A DNA stretch of 64,000 nucleotides from Cordia subcordata (GCA_028554755.1 JAPTOF010000004.1:4731001-4795000); one strand, 5' to 3'. Positions 11,850 through 24,783 are shown, numbered from the stretch's first letter. Made by a program: numbers and translations. Notes: a model not told the origin generated them from the sequence alone.

Positions 11850-12825
11850 ATATTGTACTAGACAACATTTCAGCTCCACCAAGACCAAGAGGTTAATTAT
11901 AATGTTCAAATTAATGTTAGCTCCCAATATAATGGGCCTATGATGCATGCTGTGATCAAAATCTAAGGTAAATCAAACAAATACAGAAATAGCCTGCTTG
12001 AGCTTGATAGGCCTAAGGAATTGAAATCATTCTGGACCACGGGCCATGTCAATCGAACCATTCTAATTGGGCTGACCCAGAACTCTTTTAAAGTTGCATC
12101 AACTATTATTCTTTTAACCATTGATTTATTTGGTAGGAAAGCAAGCCGTGGGATTTTTTTTCTTTTCTTTTTTTTTTTTGCTGTATTTTCAAAAAGAAAG
12201 CCGCTTTCGGGCCTGCCTTTCCGGCCCTACTCCTTGAAAAGCTTTTACATTTTCATTTTTCAGTTCCTCATCAGTCAGGAGCTTCAGTTTTATAATTCTA
12301 TAAAAACACCCGAAAATTGATTAACAAATGTCATGATATGGTTTTCTATTTGAACCCACCCCCTGACCTAACTGTTGCATTTCTTGTAATTCGAACCAAG
12401 TCATCACCAATTATGTTATTTTCAAATCATTTTTTTTCTTTCTTTTTTCTCGGCAGAAAAAAGCATTTTACACTACTAAAAGCCAAAATTGCAAACTTAT
12501 AATTCTTTTTTTCTTTTATAATAAAAAATTTAATTAACAAAACTCGACTATCAAATCAACAAGACAGGAGTGATGCACTTTAAATGCATACATCCTCTAT
12601 ACTGAATATACAATAAGCCCACTACACTCGTGGACAAAGAACTGAAATTGAACCGGAGGAATTTGCTTAAGGCCAACCCAACGGTAGCAAATTAGTAAAA
12701 TAAATACAAATCGCAACGGCTCAATTCTCAAGAACTGGAAAAGCATGGGACCCAAACGCGCAACATGTCTTCCCTGCCACAATCACATGTGCGCTTTTTC
12801 TCCACAGCAAAACCTCACTGATTTT
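11850..12825. other. Upstream region of the SKS-like gene
   Basis: No coding exon is recognised. Open frames on both strands here have T-rich or A-rich composition and no domain. It probably contains the promoter of the downstream gene, but I cannot place a TATA box with confidence. Confidence 0.45.
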
Positions 12826-12852
12826 CACACACACACACACTCACACACACAC
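12826..12852. repeat. (CA)n microsatellite in probable 5' UTR
   Basis: A CA repeat of about 27 bp with one interruption, about 120 bp upstream of the SKS-like start codon. Confidence 0.9.
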
Positions 12853-12974
12853 TAACTGTTACGCACCCAATGACCAAAGCACAGATCCGCCCAGTGCCAT
12901 AGCGTGTGTGTTCTCGAAGAGTCACAAAGTGGGAGCAAAGCAAAGTGTTGAAAGAGTTTTTGCTACAATAACCA

Positions 12975-15900
12975 ATGCTCTCAAGTCTGGCATTTTTGAG
13001 TTGGTTTCTTTCCATCAGCTTGCTTTTCTGCTTCCTCAATCTTGGTTTAGCTGGAGACCCTTATATCTACTATGACTGGACTGTGTCTTACGGCACTGCC
13101 TCCCCTCTTGGTGTCAAGCAACAGGTTCATTTTCTCCCTCATCTTTTGGGCTTTTTTTTTTCCGACTTTTGCTTAATTAGATCGATCTTGGTGGAGCTAT
13201 GTTTGAGGATGTTTATATTCATGCTGCTCATAAATGTCTAAGTCCGTTGTCAAAGAAAAAGACCATTTGTTTATGTCCCAAGTCTAAGATCAGGTCCGCG
13301 GCCGAGACTAGTGTTGTTAATAAAAAAAAAAAAAACTTTGGGCTCGTATCTGACAAGTGACACCCGTATCATAATTGAAAATATTTGTGTTTCACCTAAT
13401 ACCAACTGGCTTATAAACCATTATCATATCATGTCGCCTACTGTTTATGGAGTATAAGTTATGTACTTGACTGTTGAAATTAGTTATAGTCATTATGTTG
13501 GTTAGTTAAAGGGCCTAACTTTATGCCTGAACTGATGCCAGAATGTAGTTCTTGTTTTCCTTTTTCTCTAATTTAAAATTGGGTAAATGACCTATTTAGT
13601 CCCTTATTTTTAACTTTGCAAAAGAATGATTAAATGTTATGCATATGTAAGTTTTCTGCTAGTTGTCTTGGAGCAGAAATTCTGAAAATTCCAAAAGAAC
13701 TGAGGTTGAGATAGTGCTATTGATTAGTCAGTTCTTTGTGGAAATTCATGCCGTTTGGGATTAAGACTTACTCGTTATCTTTTAGGAGTATCTCTCAAAC
13801 ATCATTTGTAGTTTACTATGGCTGGAAGCTGAGATTGGTTTAAGCATTGGTATTAGCATTCACTATTAGACAAATGTAGTAGGAGAGTTCTGGGGGCTAT
13901 GATCAAGGGTGTCAAATTTGATTAAAAGGAAAATGCAGGATCAATGGATATTGGGTGAAGTTGCAAATTGATTGGATGATAAGTCCTAGACAATAACGGA
14001 GGAAGTGGATAGGCTAGATAGTCACTCCTACATAGCTTTTCTATTGTTAGTATACCACATTTACAATGTCTTAATGTCCTCAGAATCTTGGCTCTGGTAT
14101 TCTGAGAATTCAAGGGAGATGCTGGGTAAATTTGATTAATTTTATGTGCTTGTTTCACTATAATTTTTTCCCTTTATTTTCAATGAGATCAATGATGTCT
14201 CACTGATTGATGTTTAAATGTTTAATAGGTAATTGCAATAAATGGACAGTTCCCTGGACCCATTATGAATTTGACTACTAACTGGAATGTTGTGGTCAAT
14301 GTCAAGAATAACCTTGACGAGCCTTTGCTGCTGACATGGTAAGCATGAAAAGTTAACACATCTTGTTGATCTCTTCGACTTTGAATGCGTATTGCTCCAT
14401 TTGAATTTGTCTGGATAGAATATCCTTTGGAAGCCAAACACCAGTAAATATTGTTAGGATTCTAGCAAATCCTTATCTCATAATTATAGTAAATGAAAAC
14501 TATGAGCCATATAGCGTAAATCCCACGTAAAAGTGTTTGATTTGACAAAGTTGCTGAAATTTTCTTTCCTCATAAAAGATGCCATCTAACAGATAGAGGG
14601 AGTGTAGGTTGATGACAATTACATTAAATGCTTAATAATTGCAGGAATGGCGTTCAACTGCGAAAGAACTCTTGGCAAGACGGTGTCTCTGGCACCAATT
14701 GTCCGATTCCTGCCGGTTGGAATTGGACGTATCAGTTTCAGGTTAAGGACCAGATAGGGAGTTTCTTTTACTTCCCTTCTTTGAATTTCCAAAGAGCTGC
14801 AGGTGGTTATGGAGGAATCATTATCAACAATAGAGAAGTTATTCCGATTCCATTTGGCACTCCAGATGGAGATATCACGCTCTATATAAGTGATTGGTAT
14901 ACAAAGAGTCATAAGGTCAGAATAGATTATGCTTTTGCCCATTGCTTATGATTAGAATTATCCATGTCCTTTTATGATTATAACATGATTTTCGGAATAG
15001 GAACTCCGAAAAGATGTTGAAAATGGAGTAGGTCTTGGAGCTCCTGATGGTATCCTATTCAATGGACTAGGGCCTTACCGCTATGATAACTCAATTGTTC
15101 AAGAGGGTATTGCTTACCAAACAATAAATGTTGAACCAGGTGACTTTCCTTGTGCTTGGTTCTGCAATTAAATAAGGCTTACCATCCTATAGGACAGTGA
15201 TTTTAACAAGTTTGAAATCCTCCATGACAAATATTTAGTTGTTACTCAAAAAGGGCCCTACTGAAACTACTAATGTAGTATCTGATATTTGTACAGTGAA
15301 TAAGTTAATACATTGCCTTTAAGTTTCACCATGTGTGAAGTATAAAAGCCTTCCATATGATGGATGAAATCTTTGACTGCATTTAACACCTCCAGTGCTA
15401 ATTGAAATCTACTCCTCAAACTTTGCTTGCCTGGAAAAGGGCCCTTACTGATACTGCTACTGTGATATCTGATATTGCCTTTGTGTTTCACCAAGTGTGA
15501 GAATATTTATACCTTGCATATAATGAATAGAAATCTTTGGCTGCATCTAACACCTGCTGGTGCTAATTAAAATATCTGGTCCTTCATACTTTGCTTGCCT
15601 AGATATCTAATCTGTACGAGTACAATAATGTAGCAAAAATGTAATCTCCATCATTTCATAATGGTGGCAGGAACAATATCTCAGTAACATGGTATTGCTC
15701 ACATGATGCAGATGTATACATGCATAAATATATTATTCAGACATAGGTATTGCAGTTCAAGTCTTGACTGATTGTTGATTGTCATAATGTAACAGGAAAA
15801 ACGTACCGCTTCCGTGTACATAATGTTGGTATATCTACGAGTTTAAATTTCAGAATCCAAAATCACAATTTGCTACTTGTGGAGACTGAAGGATCATACA

Positions 15901-18900
15901 CTGTACCGCAGAACTACACAAACATGGATATCCATGTGGGTCAGTCATACTCATTCTTGGTCTCAATGGATCAAAATACTAGCAGTGACTATTACATTGT
16001 TGCAAGTCCCCGATTTGTCAATTCAACAGCCAGGGCTGCAGGAGTTGCTATTTTGCACTACTCAAATTCCCAGGGGCCTGCATCAGGTCCTCTTCCAGAC
16101 CTTCCTAATGAATATGACACCTATTCTTCAATGAATCAAGCAAAATCAATAAGGTTGTGTTCAAGTAACTTAATTTTGGGCAAATATAAGAAACCTCCCT
16201 GATATTATGGCTCCTCCTTGAGTCCAAGTTGACATGATAAGCATCATACCCTGAACTTGCGGGGTAGCATTTCAAGAACCTAATGAAATCCAATATACTT
16301 CTCTTTCCAATTGAGAGTTGCTATGAGCCTATGACATAGGGGAGCCTGAATATGCTATATTTTAGCTCTACAGGGAAGGTTTCTTGTGTTGGCTCTTTCT
16401 TTTACCATATGTCTTCTTTGCATTCTGCAGCTTGTGCGATCAATCAATATTATCAGTGAACTGACTATGTTATTATCCTCCCATAGGTGGAATGTCACCG
16501 CTAGTGCCGCTCGGCCAAACCCACAAGGATCTTTCAAGTATGGGCAAATAACTGTGACAGACGTGTATGTAATTGTTAATAGGCCTCCAGAGCTTATTGA
16601 TGGTAAATGGCGTACTACTCTCAATGGTATATCATTTTTAGCGCCTTCAACCCCTTTAAAGCTTGCCCAGCAATTTGACATTCTTGGGGTTTTCAAGCTG
16701 GATTTCCCGAATAGAATAATGAACAGACCCGGAAAGGTTGATACCTCGGTAATCAATGCTAGTTACAAAGGATTTGCTGAGATAATTTTCCAGAACAATG
16801 ATACAACAGTGCAGACCTACCATTTGGATGGTTATGCCTTTTTTGTAGTTGGGTAAGCACTTAATTTCTATGTCATCTGTGTGGTCCTAAATTTTGGAGA
16901 TTGGGCTTTTAGCTTATGAGATCATTTTCCGGTGGAATAGGATGGACAATGGAGTTTGGAGTGAAAACAGCAGAGGCACTTACAACAAATGGGATGGTGT
17001 AGCACGTTGTACTACACAGGTAGTCTAGTCTTGAAATCCTAACAGGTGTTTTTCTAGTTCTAGGCAACTGGATGAATAGATTTTAGTTTGAAAAACCATC
17101 TTCTTCTCTTTCATTTCTTTCCATAGCAACAGAATAAGAATGCAAAAGTCTACTCAGGAGAAAAACTTTTGACATTCTCTTCTTGGAGTAGAAAACTCTG
17201 CATGCAGGGAGAACAGATTTGGTCACATTGTCACTGAGGAAGATAGATAAAAGGTAGCTTCAAAATGAACTCTGGAATATTATCTGGTGAAGAATTTTAA
17301 TCTTCCGTGATACTAGTGGTTAAAAGTGCAATAACATCAGGACGGAGGCTTTTACAGCTTTGGTATATGTGTAATTTCTGATGTCTAAATATCACCAAGT
17401 GATATCAAAGGGTCGAGACTGGATTTGTTTATGACTGGCATGGGAATTTATTGTCTTGAAAACATTTGCAGACATTATGATATTAGAATGGAGAAACTGA
17501 TGAATTTTAGAGAACATTTGAGAAGAAGATATTTTCTGTTATTGCAGAGTGTTTACATAACATCTATTTATAGATGTTGGTTACAAGAGAATCTTCTAGA
17601 ATTAGTATTATAACTAACTGCCAGGCTGTCATTCAACCATTAGCTAATATAACTAACTATAGCTAGCAATCACTGAACTAACTAACTAACTATAGCTGGC
17701 AATCACTTAAGTAACTAGACTATGTATTCGATCATCGCCCCTCAAGCTGAAGCTTGGTGCACTAGCGGAAGCTTGTTGCTGAGATACTGAAACTGAGCAG
17801 TAGACAAAGGTTTGGTGAAGACATCTGCAACCTGCTCTGAAGATGGTAAATAGGAGATAACCAGTTTTTTTGAAGCCACCAACTCCCTGACATAGTGATA
17901 GTCTAATTCTATATGTTTTGACCTGCCATGAAAAACTGGATTTGAAGCTAAAGACAAAGCTGAGACATTGTCACATTGCAGTCGGTGGAACAACTGGAAT
18001 GTGTAATGACTGTAAGACATATGTTAGCTAGGTGAGTTCTGTTGATGTTTGAGCCATTGCTCTATATTCAGCTTCTGTGGAACTTCTGGACACAGTAGGT
18101 TGTTTTTTTTAGCTCCAAGAAATGAGATTAGGACCTAAGAAAACACAAAATCCTGTAGTTGATCTTCTATCTATGATGTCAGAAGCCCAATCACTATCAG
18201 AATAAGCATGTAAGGCAAGATTCCCTGGCTTGAATAGAAGACCTTTATTGAGAGTGCCTTTAACAAATCTTAAGATTCTCTTCAAGGCAGTGTAATCCTT
18301 GTTTGTTGGAGCATGCATCTTCTGGGAAATAGTATTAGCTGCATATTGCAAATCTGGCCTAGTCATGATAATATACTGAAGAGCTCCCACCAGACTTCGA
18401 AACAGTGTAGGATTAGCATATGGTGTGCAGTCTTGAGTAGATGAAACTTCCTGTTTTGATGCTACTGGTGTGAGAGTTGGTTTACAATCAGATAGCCCTG
18501 CCTTTTTAAGTAGATCATGAGCATACTTGGTTTGATGAAGAAGTAGATCCTCAAAAACTGATGTAACCTCAATGCCTAAAAAATATGAAAGCAGACCAAG
18601 ATATTTCATTGCAAAACATGACTGAATTTGAGAGATAAAATGTTGAATAGCTGTTTCTGAGCTGCCTGTGAGGACTATGTCATCAACATAGACCAGTAGA
18701 ACAAGAACATGAGTTGGAGTCTTTTGTACAAAGAGTGAAGTATCTGCAGCTGTATTTGTAAAACCACTTTGTAATAAAAAGGTGGAAAGTTTTGAGAACC
18801 AAGCTCTTGGAGCTTGTTTCAATCCATATAAAGACTTCTTTAGCTTGCAGACATATTGAGGATGCAACTGACTGATAAAACCTTGAGGTTGTGCCATGTA

Positions 18901-21900
18901 AATTTCTTCCTGAAGATCTTCATGCAAAAAAGCATTTGAAACATCCAATTGATGAAGTGCCCAACCTGCATGGAGTGCTAGAGACAGAACAGTCCTAATA
19001 GTTTGAGATTTCACCACAGGACTGAAGGTTTCTGAGTAATCAAGACCTGGTTCTTGGTGAAACCCTTTGGCCACTAACTTGGCCTTGTACCTGGAAATAG
19101 TCCCATCTGCATTCCTCTTAATCCTATAAACCCATTTACAACCAATAGCCTGCCTATTAGAAGGAAGAGGCACAAGAGTCCATGTTTTTTGAACTTGTAA
19201 GGCATTGTATTCATCCTACATTGCCTTTTGCCAACATGAATGTTTTGAAGCCTCTTTAAAAGTAGCAGGTTCACTATCAGTTGGTTTAAGAGCTACATTA
19301 TGCAGAGTATAAAGAGGAGGTGGGATAGAACCTGTCTTACTTCTAGTTAACATTGGATGTGTATTGACAGGTCCTGTGGAAGGTGGAATAGTGACAGTAG
19401 AAGATGAGTTAGGTTGAATAGCAATGGAACTGGAACTGGAAGAAGAGAATGTAGATGGGCTAGGAATATTATTAGTAGAGGGTGCAGGTTCAATGAATGA
19501 CTGGATTGAGGGAATTGAACCGGAGAATGATGGACCTGAATCACTTTGAAGTTGATCAATAGATTCTGGAGTAATAGTGGATTGATTACTAAAATTCTGA
19601 GATATAGGCACAGATGCACTATTATGTGAGAAGAATGGACAATGACTCAGAAATTGAGAATTAAATTGTGAAGGATGAAGTGAAAATGAAAGATTGTGTG
19701 GCAAAAGGAAAAGTAGTTTCAACAAACTTAACATGTCTAGACAAATATAGTTTATTAGTGGTTATATCTAAACACTTGTAGCCATTTGAAATGGAAGAGT
19801 AGCCAAGGAAAACACATGGCAGTGATTTATTTTGTAGTTTATGTGTGGTGTAAGGTCGAAGCCAAGGAAAACATAGACAACCAAACACTCTTAGTGAATC
19901 ATAGTTAGGCTGCTCTTTGTAGAGACACTGATATGGTGATTTATTGGCCAAGGTTGGTGTAGGAAGTCTATTTATAAGATAGTTTCCAGTAGCAAGGGCT
20001 TCCAACCAATATTTAGCTGGCAATTTGCTGTGATTTAGAAGAGCTAGGGTTGTTTCAATTAAATGAAGATGTTTCCTTTCCACTGTGCCGTTTTGTTCCG
20101 GAGTATGAGGACATGTGGTTTGATGCAAAGTACCATTATTTTGAAGAAACAATTCAAACTGTTTAGAAGTATATTCACCACCATTGTCTGTCCTGAATAT
20201 TTTGATAGTGGTGTTAAATTGAGTATGAACCATAGCACAAAAACTTTTAAAAACATCTAGAGAATCAGATTTCTTATGCATAGGATAAATCCATGAAAAC
20301 TTGGTACAATCATCCAAGAAGATGATATAATACTTGTAATTCATACAACTAGAGACAGGAGCAGGGCCCCACACATCAGAATGCACCAATTGAAAAGGTG
20401 CAGTTGTTTCATTTTGAGATCTAGAAAAGGTTTCTTGTGTGCCTTAACAACAGAGCGATCTAAACAATTCATAGTAGAGTAGCTTAATTGTCTATGTATG
20501 ATGTAAGATATAACACCGAAGCTTGCGAGTAGGATGGCCAAGCCTCGGATGCCAAATTCTTGCCGCAGAAAGTACAGGATTTGTCTGCACACAATGTAGA
20601 GTCAAGGTGAAATGGAAGAAGACAGAGGCAAACTTGATGGAACAGATAAAGACCATCTTCACAGGGCCTCGAATGTAACAAAACTGGTTTTGTTGTCCAG
20701 ATTGTCACACTTAGAAGTGAAGATGACAAGCAGTCATTGTCATGTGTCAATTGAAAAATAGACAACAGATTAGATGAAAGAGATGGAACATAAAGCAAAT
20801 TAGAAATGTGAAAAGAAGTGTTTGGTGTATGTAAGATACCAGTCCCAGTTTGGTGAATAGCAAGTGTAGCTCCATTACCAATTGACACAAACTCTGTTTC
20901 AGTAAATGGCTTTGGATGCTACAGCTGAGTGACATCATTTGTCACATGAGTGGAAGCACCACTATCCAGAAACCAGTTGGATTGAGAAGAAGAGGCAGTA
21001 GATGTATGAGCAACCAAGGCAGTTTGATTTGTTGTAGGTGGTTGCTCATAGTAGTAATTGACTCCATCAAATCTGTGCCAACATTGCAAAGCATTGTGGT
21101 TAGGTTTACCACAGATTTGACAGACAATAGTAGAACTAGAGGAATTTCCTGGATTTTGAGACTGAGTGTTCCCTTGTCTTTGTTGAAAACCTCATTTCTG
21201 TTGTCCCCTTTGACCTCTTCCACCTCTCTGTGATGCATTTCTTCCTCTGCCTCTACCTCTACCTCTGTGAGGAGTATTAGAAGCATATAGGGCAGTATGA
21301 ACCTAATTGGAGGAAGATTAAGTAGTATCAGAGATAGTCAGACCAATTTTAAAAGACAAATTCAGCTCTTCATTCAACAAAAGAGCAATTAGAGCTGGAA
21401 TAGTGATTGGAGTGTCTCTCACTCTTATAGATGCTATAAGAGAATCATAAGATGGAGGCAATCCTTTTAGAATATAGAAAATCATTTCCTCTTCCTTTAG
21501 GCCTTCTTAAGCTACAGCTAGATTTTCTCCAAGCATCTTAACCTCATCCAAATATTGTTGCATAGTTTTGGAGCCTTTAGTGAGATTAAGCAGCCTGTGT
21601 TTGATTTGATAGATGTAGGACTTGCTAGAAGTTTTGAATCTCTGTTCTAGTAAAGTCCAAATATCTGCTGCAGTAGGAAGACTGGAAATGTGTTGAAGAA
21701 TGGATGGAGTAATAGCAGCATAGAAACATGTTTTAAGATACTCATCAATGGTGTTCCAAGTTGCATATTCTGGATTTGGAGTAACTGAACCATCAGAATG
21801 AGAAATTATACTAGGAGGACAAGGACTTCTTCCTAGAACATGATCTAGCATTCTACTAGCTTTCAGCAAGGACTGAAATTGTGTTCTCCAAGGTAAATAA

Positions 21901-23514
21901 TTGGTGTTATCCAGCTTTAGATTGACCAGAGTAGGAAAATGATGAAGAAGAGACTTCTAACCACTCGGCAAAGCTTGATCAAAAGGTAAAGCCATTGGAG
22001 ATTTTGAGAGTTTGTTGACAAATTGAGAAATACAAAGTAAACCGATCGAAAGACTCGCAATAAACTCAGGAGAAAGAATCTAAGGTTGATTTGTTGAAAT
22101 TCCTTCAATTTGTGCAGTAATTGAAGAATTTTGATGTGCGAAAACCCTAGTTTTAGATCACAAAGCAGAACCAAGTGAGAACTACAAAGTAAATCGATAG
22201 AAAGGCTCGCAATTAGCTCAGGAAGAAGAATCTGAGGTTGATTTGTTGAAATTCCTTCAATTTTTGTAGTAGTTGAAGAATTTGGATGTGTGAAAACCCT
22301 AATTTTGTATATCACAATGCAAAATTGTGATAAATCTCTAGCTAAAAATTGAGAGATCAGCTGGCGAAGCTTTTGCAGCTATAGGAAGCAAGGATCGAAG
22401 CTGAATCTGTGATGATTCAAGCTAAAAAAAAAAATTGGCGCAAAGCCTTGTTGGCTCTGGATACCATGATGAATTTTAGAGAACATTTCAGAAGAAGATA
22501 TTTTCTGTTATTGCAGAGTGTTTACAGAACATCTATTTATAGATGTTGGTTACAAGAGAATCTTCTAGAATTAGTATTATAACTAACTGCCAGGCTGTCA
22601 TTCAGCCATTAGCTAATATAACTAACTATAGCTGGCAATCACTGAACTAACTAACTATTGCTGGCAATTACTTAAGTAACTAGACTATGTATTCTATCAG
22701 AAACAACCATCACATCTTAGCAGGTCCTATGTAGATGTGTTGACTATTGCGTGTATTATATGAGTTGATGCAATTTAGAAACATTTCATTGTTGTGATAG
22801 GGAGTCAAGCATAGAACTCTAGGAAGACTTGTATTTCTGCCAATAATAAACAAACAACAATGAACATGTTGAGGTATAAAGCAAACGCTTCACGTGTAAC
22901 ATCTTTCTTTGTTCTGGTTGTATTGGCACTTATAGTCCAACTATTAAAAATCTTTTTTCTTTTGAATCAAGATTTCAATTTTGAGAAAGTCTCCTCATTA
23001 TCAATACTATTGTTGCACTGAGCTCACCTAATTGCAGGTCTTCCCTGGTGCGTGGACTGCTATTTTAGTTTTTCTTGACAATGCTGGAATCTGGAATCTC
23101 CGTGCCCAAAATCTTGACTCATGGTATCTTGGCCAAGAAGTTTATCTGAGTGTGGTGGATCGAGAGATTTCAGAGAAAACTGAGCTTCCTTTGCCGGATA
23201 ACACCATATACTGTGGTGCTCTTTCGTCTTTACAGAAGTAAGATGTGCTGGTCCTTGCCCATCTTTTTCTTTCACTTTCCATCTTTCAAGCGAAAATAAT
23301 TTACTTTCCTATGCTTCCGAATAAATCAGTAGAATTTTTTTATAGAAATTTAAGCCTAATCTTCGTTGTTATTTTACTCATCCATTGTTGTTGCTCTTGC
23401 AGGGATCAAGCCCAGAGATTTGATTTTTCTGGTGCCTATTCATGTTCTGCAACAACAACCACAAAAGTTTTGGTTGTATTAGTTATGGCCTTCTTTGGAA
23501 TTTCTTTGAAGTAG
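12975..23514 (+). CDS. SKS3: SKU5-similar (SKS3-like) monocopper-oxidase-like protein
   Basis: Nine exons: 12975-13124, 14229-14338, 14645-14915, 15001-15139, 15796-16153, 16487-16852, 16941-17019, 23038-23237 and 23403-23514. They join in frame to 594 aa, with GT-AG borders throughout. The protein has a signal peptide (about 1-26), three cupredoxin domains of multicopper-oxidase type and a short hydrophobic C-terminal tail suggesting a GPI anchor. Copper ligands are lost as in SKU5 relatives: the canonical HWHG is TWNG, the HGH motif is FPS, and only one His remains at YHLDGYAFF. SKU5-type proteins are cell-wall or membrane glycoproteins affecting directional growth and wall properties; oxidase activity is not expected. 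About 590 aa is the family norm. Intron 7 is 6 kb because a copia retrotransposon sits in it in antisense. The SKS3 assignment over other SKS members is a best guess. Confidence 0.92.
15250..15605. repeat. Tandem duplication inside intron 4 of the SKS gene
   Basis: Two diverged copies, about 15250-15435 and 15436-15605, share the order: AAGGGCCC, a TATCTGATATT block, a TTTCACCA-GTGTGA block, AAATCTTTG-CTGCAT, and ACTTTGCTTGCCT at the end. The intron splice sites lie outside the duplication. Confidence 0.8.
17498..17734 (-). repeat. 3' LTR of the copia element
   Basis: 237 bp, TG...CA ends. It carries one more AACT unit than the other LTR in the CTAACTAACTAACT stretch. It adjoins the target duplication GAAAC on its left. 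Confidence 0.93.
17742..21995 (-). pseudogene. Decayed copia gag-pol
   Basis: Minus-strand coding remnants in order. The Gag part is about 21995-21000 (retrotransposon Gag fold, then a CCHC-type knuckle). The protease carries LDSGAS near 20970. The integrase core is at about 20389-19740, with an RTDNGGEY motif and the downstream Glu in TPEQNG. Reverse transcriptase spans 19173-18109, with LDVSNAFLH and the catalytic YVDDIV. RNase H spans about 18100-17742. In-frame stops lie at least at 21957-21959, 21507-21509, 20919-20921 and 18109-18111, so no full polyprotein can be made, although the reverse transcriptase block itself is open for 354 codons. Base composition is more balanced than the surrounding introns. 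Confidence 0.93.
22031..22320. repeat. Tandem duplication in the copia leader
   Basis: Two copies of about 135-150 bp with a period of 152 bp, starting at 22031 and 22183, both opening TACAAAGTAAA-CGAT and both containing GGTTGATTTGTTGAAATTCC. They lie between the primer-binding site and gag. Confidence 0.88.
22467..22699 (-). repeat. 5' LTR of the copia element
   Basis: 233 bp, TG...CA ends, followed on its right by the GAAAC target duplication. Any promoter activity in this LTR would transcribe leftward, antisense to exons 7 to 1 of the SKS-like gene. Confidence 0.93.
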
Positions 23515-23824
23515 CAAAGCTGCATGGAAGGAAAGAACCAAGTCAAATTGCAGATCAACTTATTTCAGTAAACGAGGAGCTGAAAGAGAAGTTGTTGAAA
23601 AAAACCATGTAAGTTTGTATTTTAAATTTGTTTCTCCTGTAATTTGATGTTTTGTCTACCTTATTGGCTTACATGCATAATGTATGATAAGTCGAATATG
23701 TATATCATTTTTGGGAAAACATTGACAACATTAATTATTTTTATGAAGTTCTTGTATTCTAAGATGTTAGATTTATCATCTTACTGTTAAGAGACTTGAC
23801 TGACAAACCCATTGACAGCTTATA

Positions 23825-24052
23825 GGCCTGTTTGGATTGGTTTTTTTTTTAAGAAAAAGTATTTTTTTTTTCTGAAAATATTACATTAAATTTACAATAA
23901 TTATTTGATTTGGCTTTCAAAAAAACTTAAAATTCTGAAAAAAGTTCAAATATAATTTTTTTTAAAAGTCAGAATTTTCAGCTTCTAAAAAAAATTATTT
24001 TTCAAGAGCTATTAAAAAAAGTGCTTTTGAAAAAAGCCAATCCAAACGGGCC
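23825..24052. mobile_element. MITE with GGCCTGTTTGGATTGG ends
   Basis: A 228-bp element about 310 bp after the SKS-like stop codon. The left terminus GGCCTGTTTGGATTGG and the inverted right terminus GGCCCGTTTGGATTGG differ at one base. TTATA direct repeats flank it at 23820-23824 and 24053-24057, or TTA if the target site is 3 bp. The interior is T-rich on the left and A-rich on the right. It belongs to the same terminal family as the elements at 11621 and 39192. Confidence 0.75.
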
Positions 24053-24119
24053 TTATATATTCAACAAACATTGATTTTAAAGGTGATGGGATACGTTTGT
24101 TTTGTGTTTGGGGCTGGTG

Positions 24120-24345
24120 ATTGTTGACCTGTGTGTTTGCTTGGAATTTGGGCTTCAGCCCATTGTCCTAGTCTTGGTTTATTTTCCTAACTGGGCGTAG
24201 GTTATTTGGCCCAATAATCTTTTGTGTTTTTGGTGGCTCTCGGTCCAGTCTCTTTCGGCTTGGACTTTTTTGTAATTATTGCTCCTTGTGTTAGTGAAAT
24301 TTTTATTTGGACCCAAAAAAATTTATAATAATAATAACAAAAAAA
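24120..24345 (+). mobile_element. Possible truncated LINE 3' end
   Basis: A G/T-rich stretch leads to TTTTTTGTAATTATTGCTCC, then a TTAGTGAAATTTTTATT segment and an A-rich, TAATAATAAT-containing tail. This resembles the 3' ends of plant L1-type LINEs. No reverse-transcriptase frame is present and no target duplication was identified, so the call is weak. Confidence 0.25.
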
Positions 24346-24755
24346 AATTTAGTTTCTAAGATTGAAAATTCTACAAATTACTCGAAATGCTCAACTCAAA
24401 CTAAGGAGATTGTGGTTTGTATTCTTGATGAACCTGTGGTCTCATTCCCAGATGGCATATAAATTCAACCAATTCTTCCTAGCACATATAAAAATTTTGT
24501 ACATTTGGTATGGCCTAGCTAAGAGTGTGTTTTGGATTGCGGTTCAGCTGGGAAAAAAAAAAGCTGGTTTGGTAAAAAAAAAAAACAGATTGGCAAGGCG
24601 TTTGGTTAATGGGAAAACCGAGTTTTGAAGGGGTCAAACTGGAGTTTTAAAAAAGCAGCTCTTATCGTACTTTTTCTCAAAGTCCGTTTCAACAGAAACT
24701 CGGACAGCCGTTTTTTTTTAATTTTCGGGTACAAAATTACCCTTAATAAAATATG

Positions 24756-24783
24756 ATATATATATATATATATATATATATAT
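24756..24783. repeat. (TA)n microsatellite
   Basis: An alternating TA run of about 28 bp. Confidence 0.9.

Larger units (their letters stand above)
17498..22699 (-). mobile_element. Ty1/copia LTR retrotransposon
   Basis: A 5.2-kb element transcribed leftward, inserted in intron 7 of the SKS-like gene. It has two short LTRs (17498-17734 and 22467-22699) beginning TGATG and ending ATCA. A perfect 5-bp target duplication, GAAAC, lies at 17493-17497 and 22700-22704. Next to the right (5') LTR is a primer-binding site resembling initiator tRNA-Met (TGGTATCCAGAGCC, one extra C relative to the usual TGGTATCAGAGCC). A purine-rich tract adjoins the left LTR. Domain order is Gag, protease, integrase, reverse transcriptase, RNase H, which is copia order. 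Several in-frame stops make it non-autonomous. The LTRs differ by about seven substitutions and one 4-bp indel, about 3 percent. Confidence 0.96.

Noticed and set aside
14619..14942. 107-codon minus-strand frame
   Set aside because: Antisense shadow of SKS exon 3.
16941..23237. SKS gene inactivated by the retrotransposon
   Set aside because: Exons 7 and 8 keep intact splice sites and phase across the insertion, and the full 594-aa frame is open.
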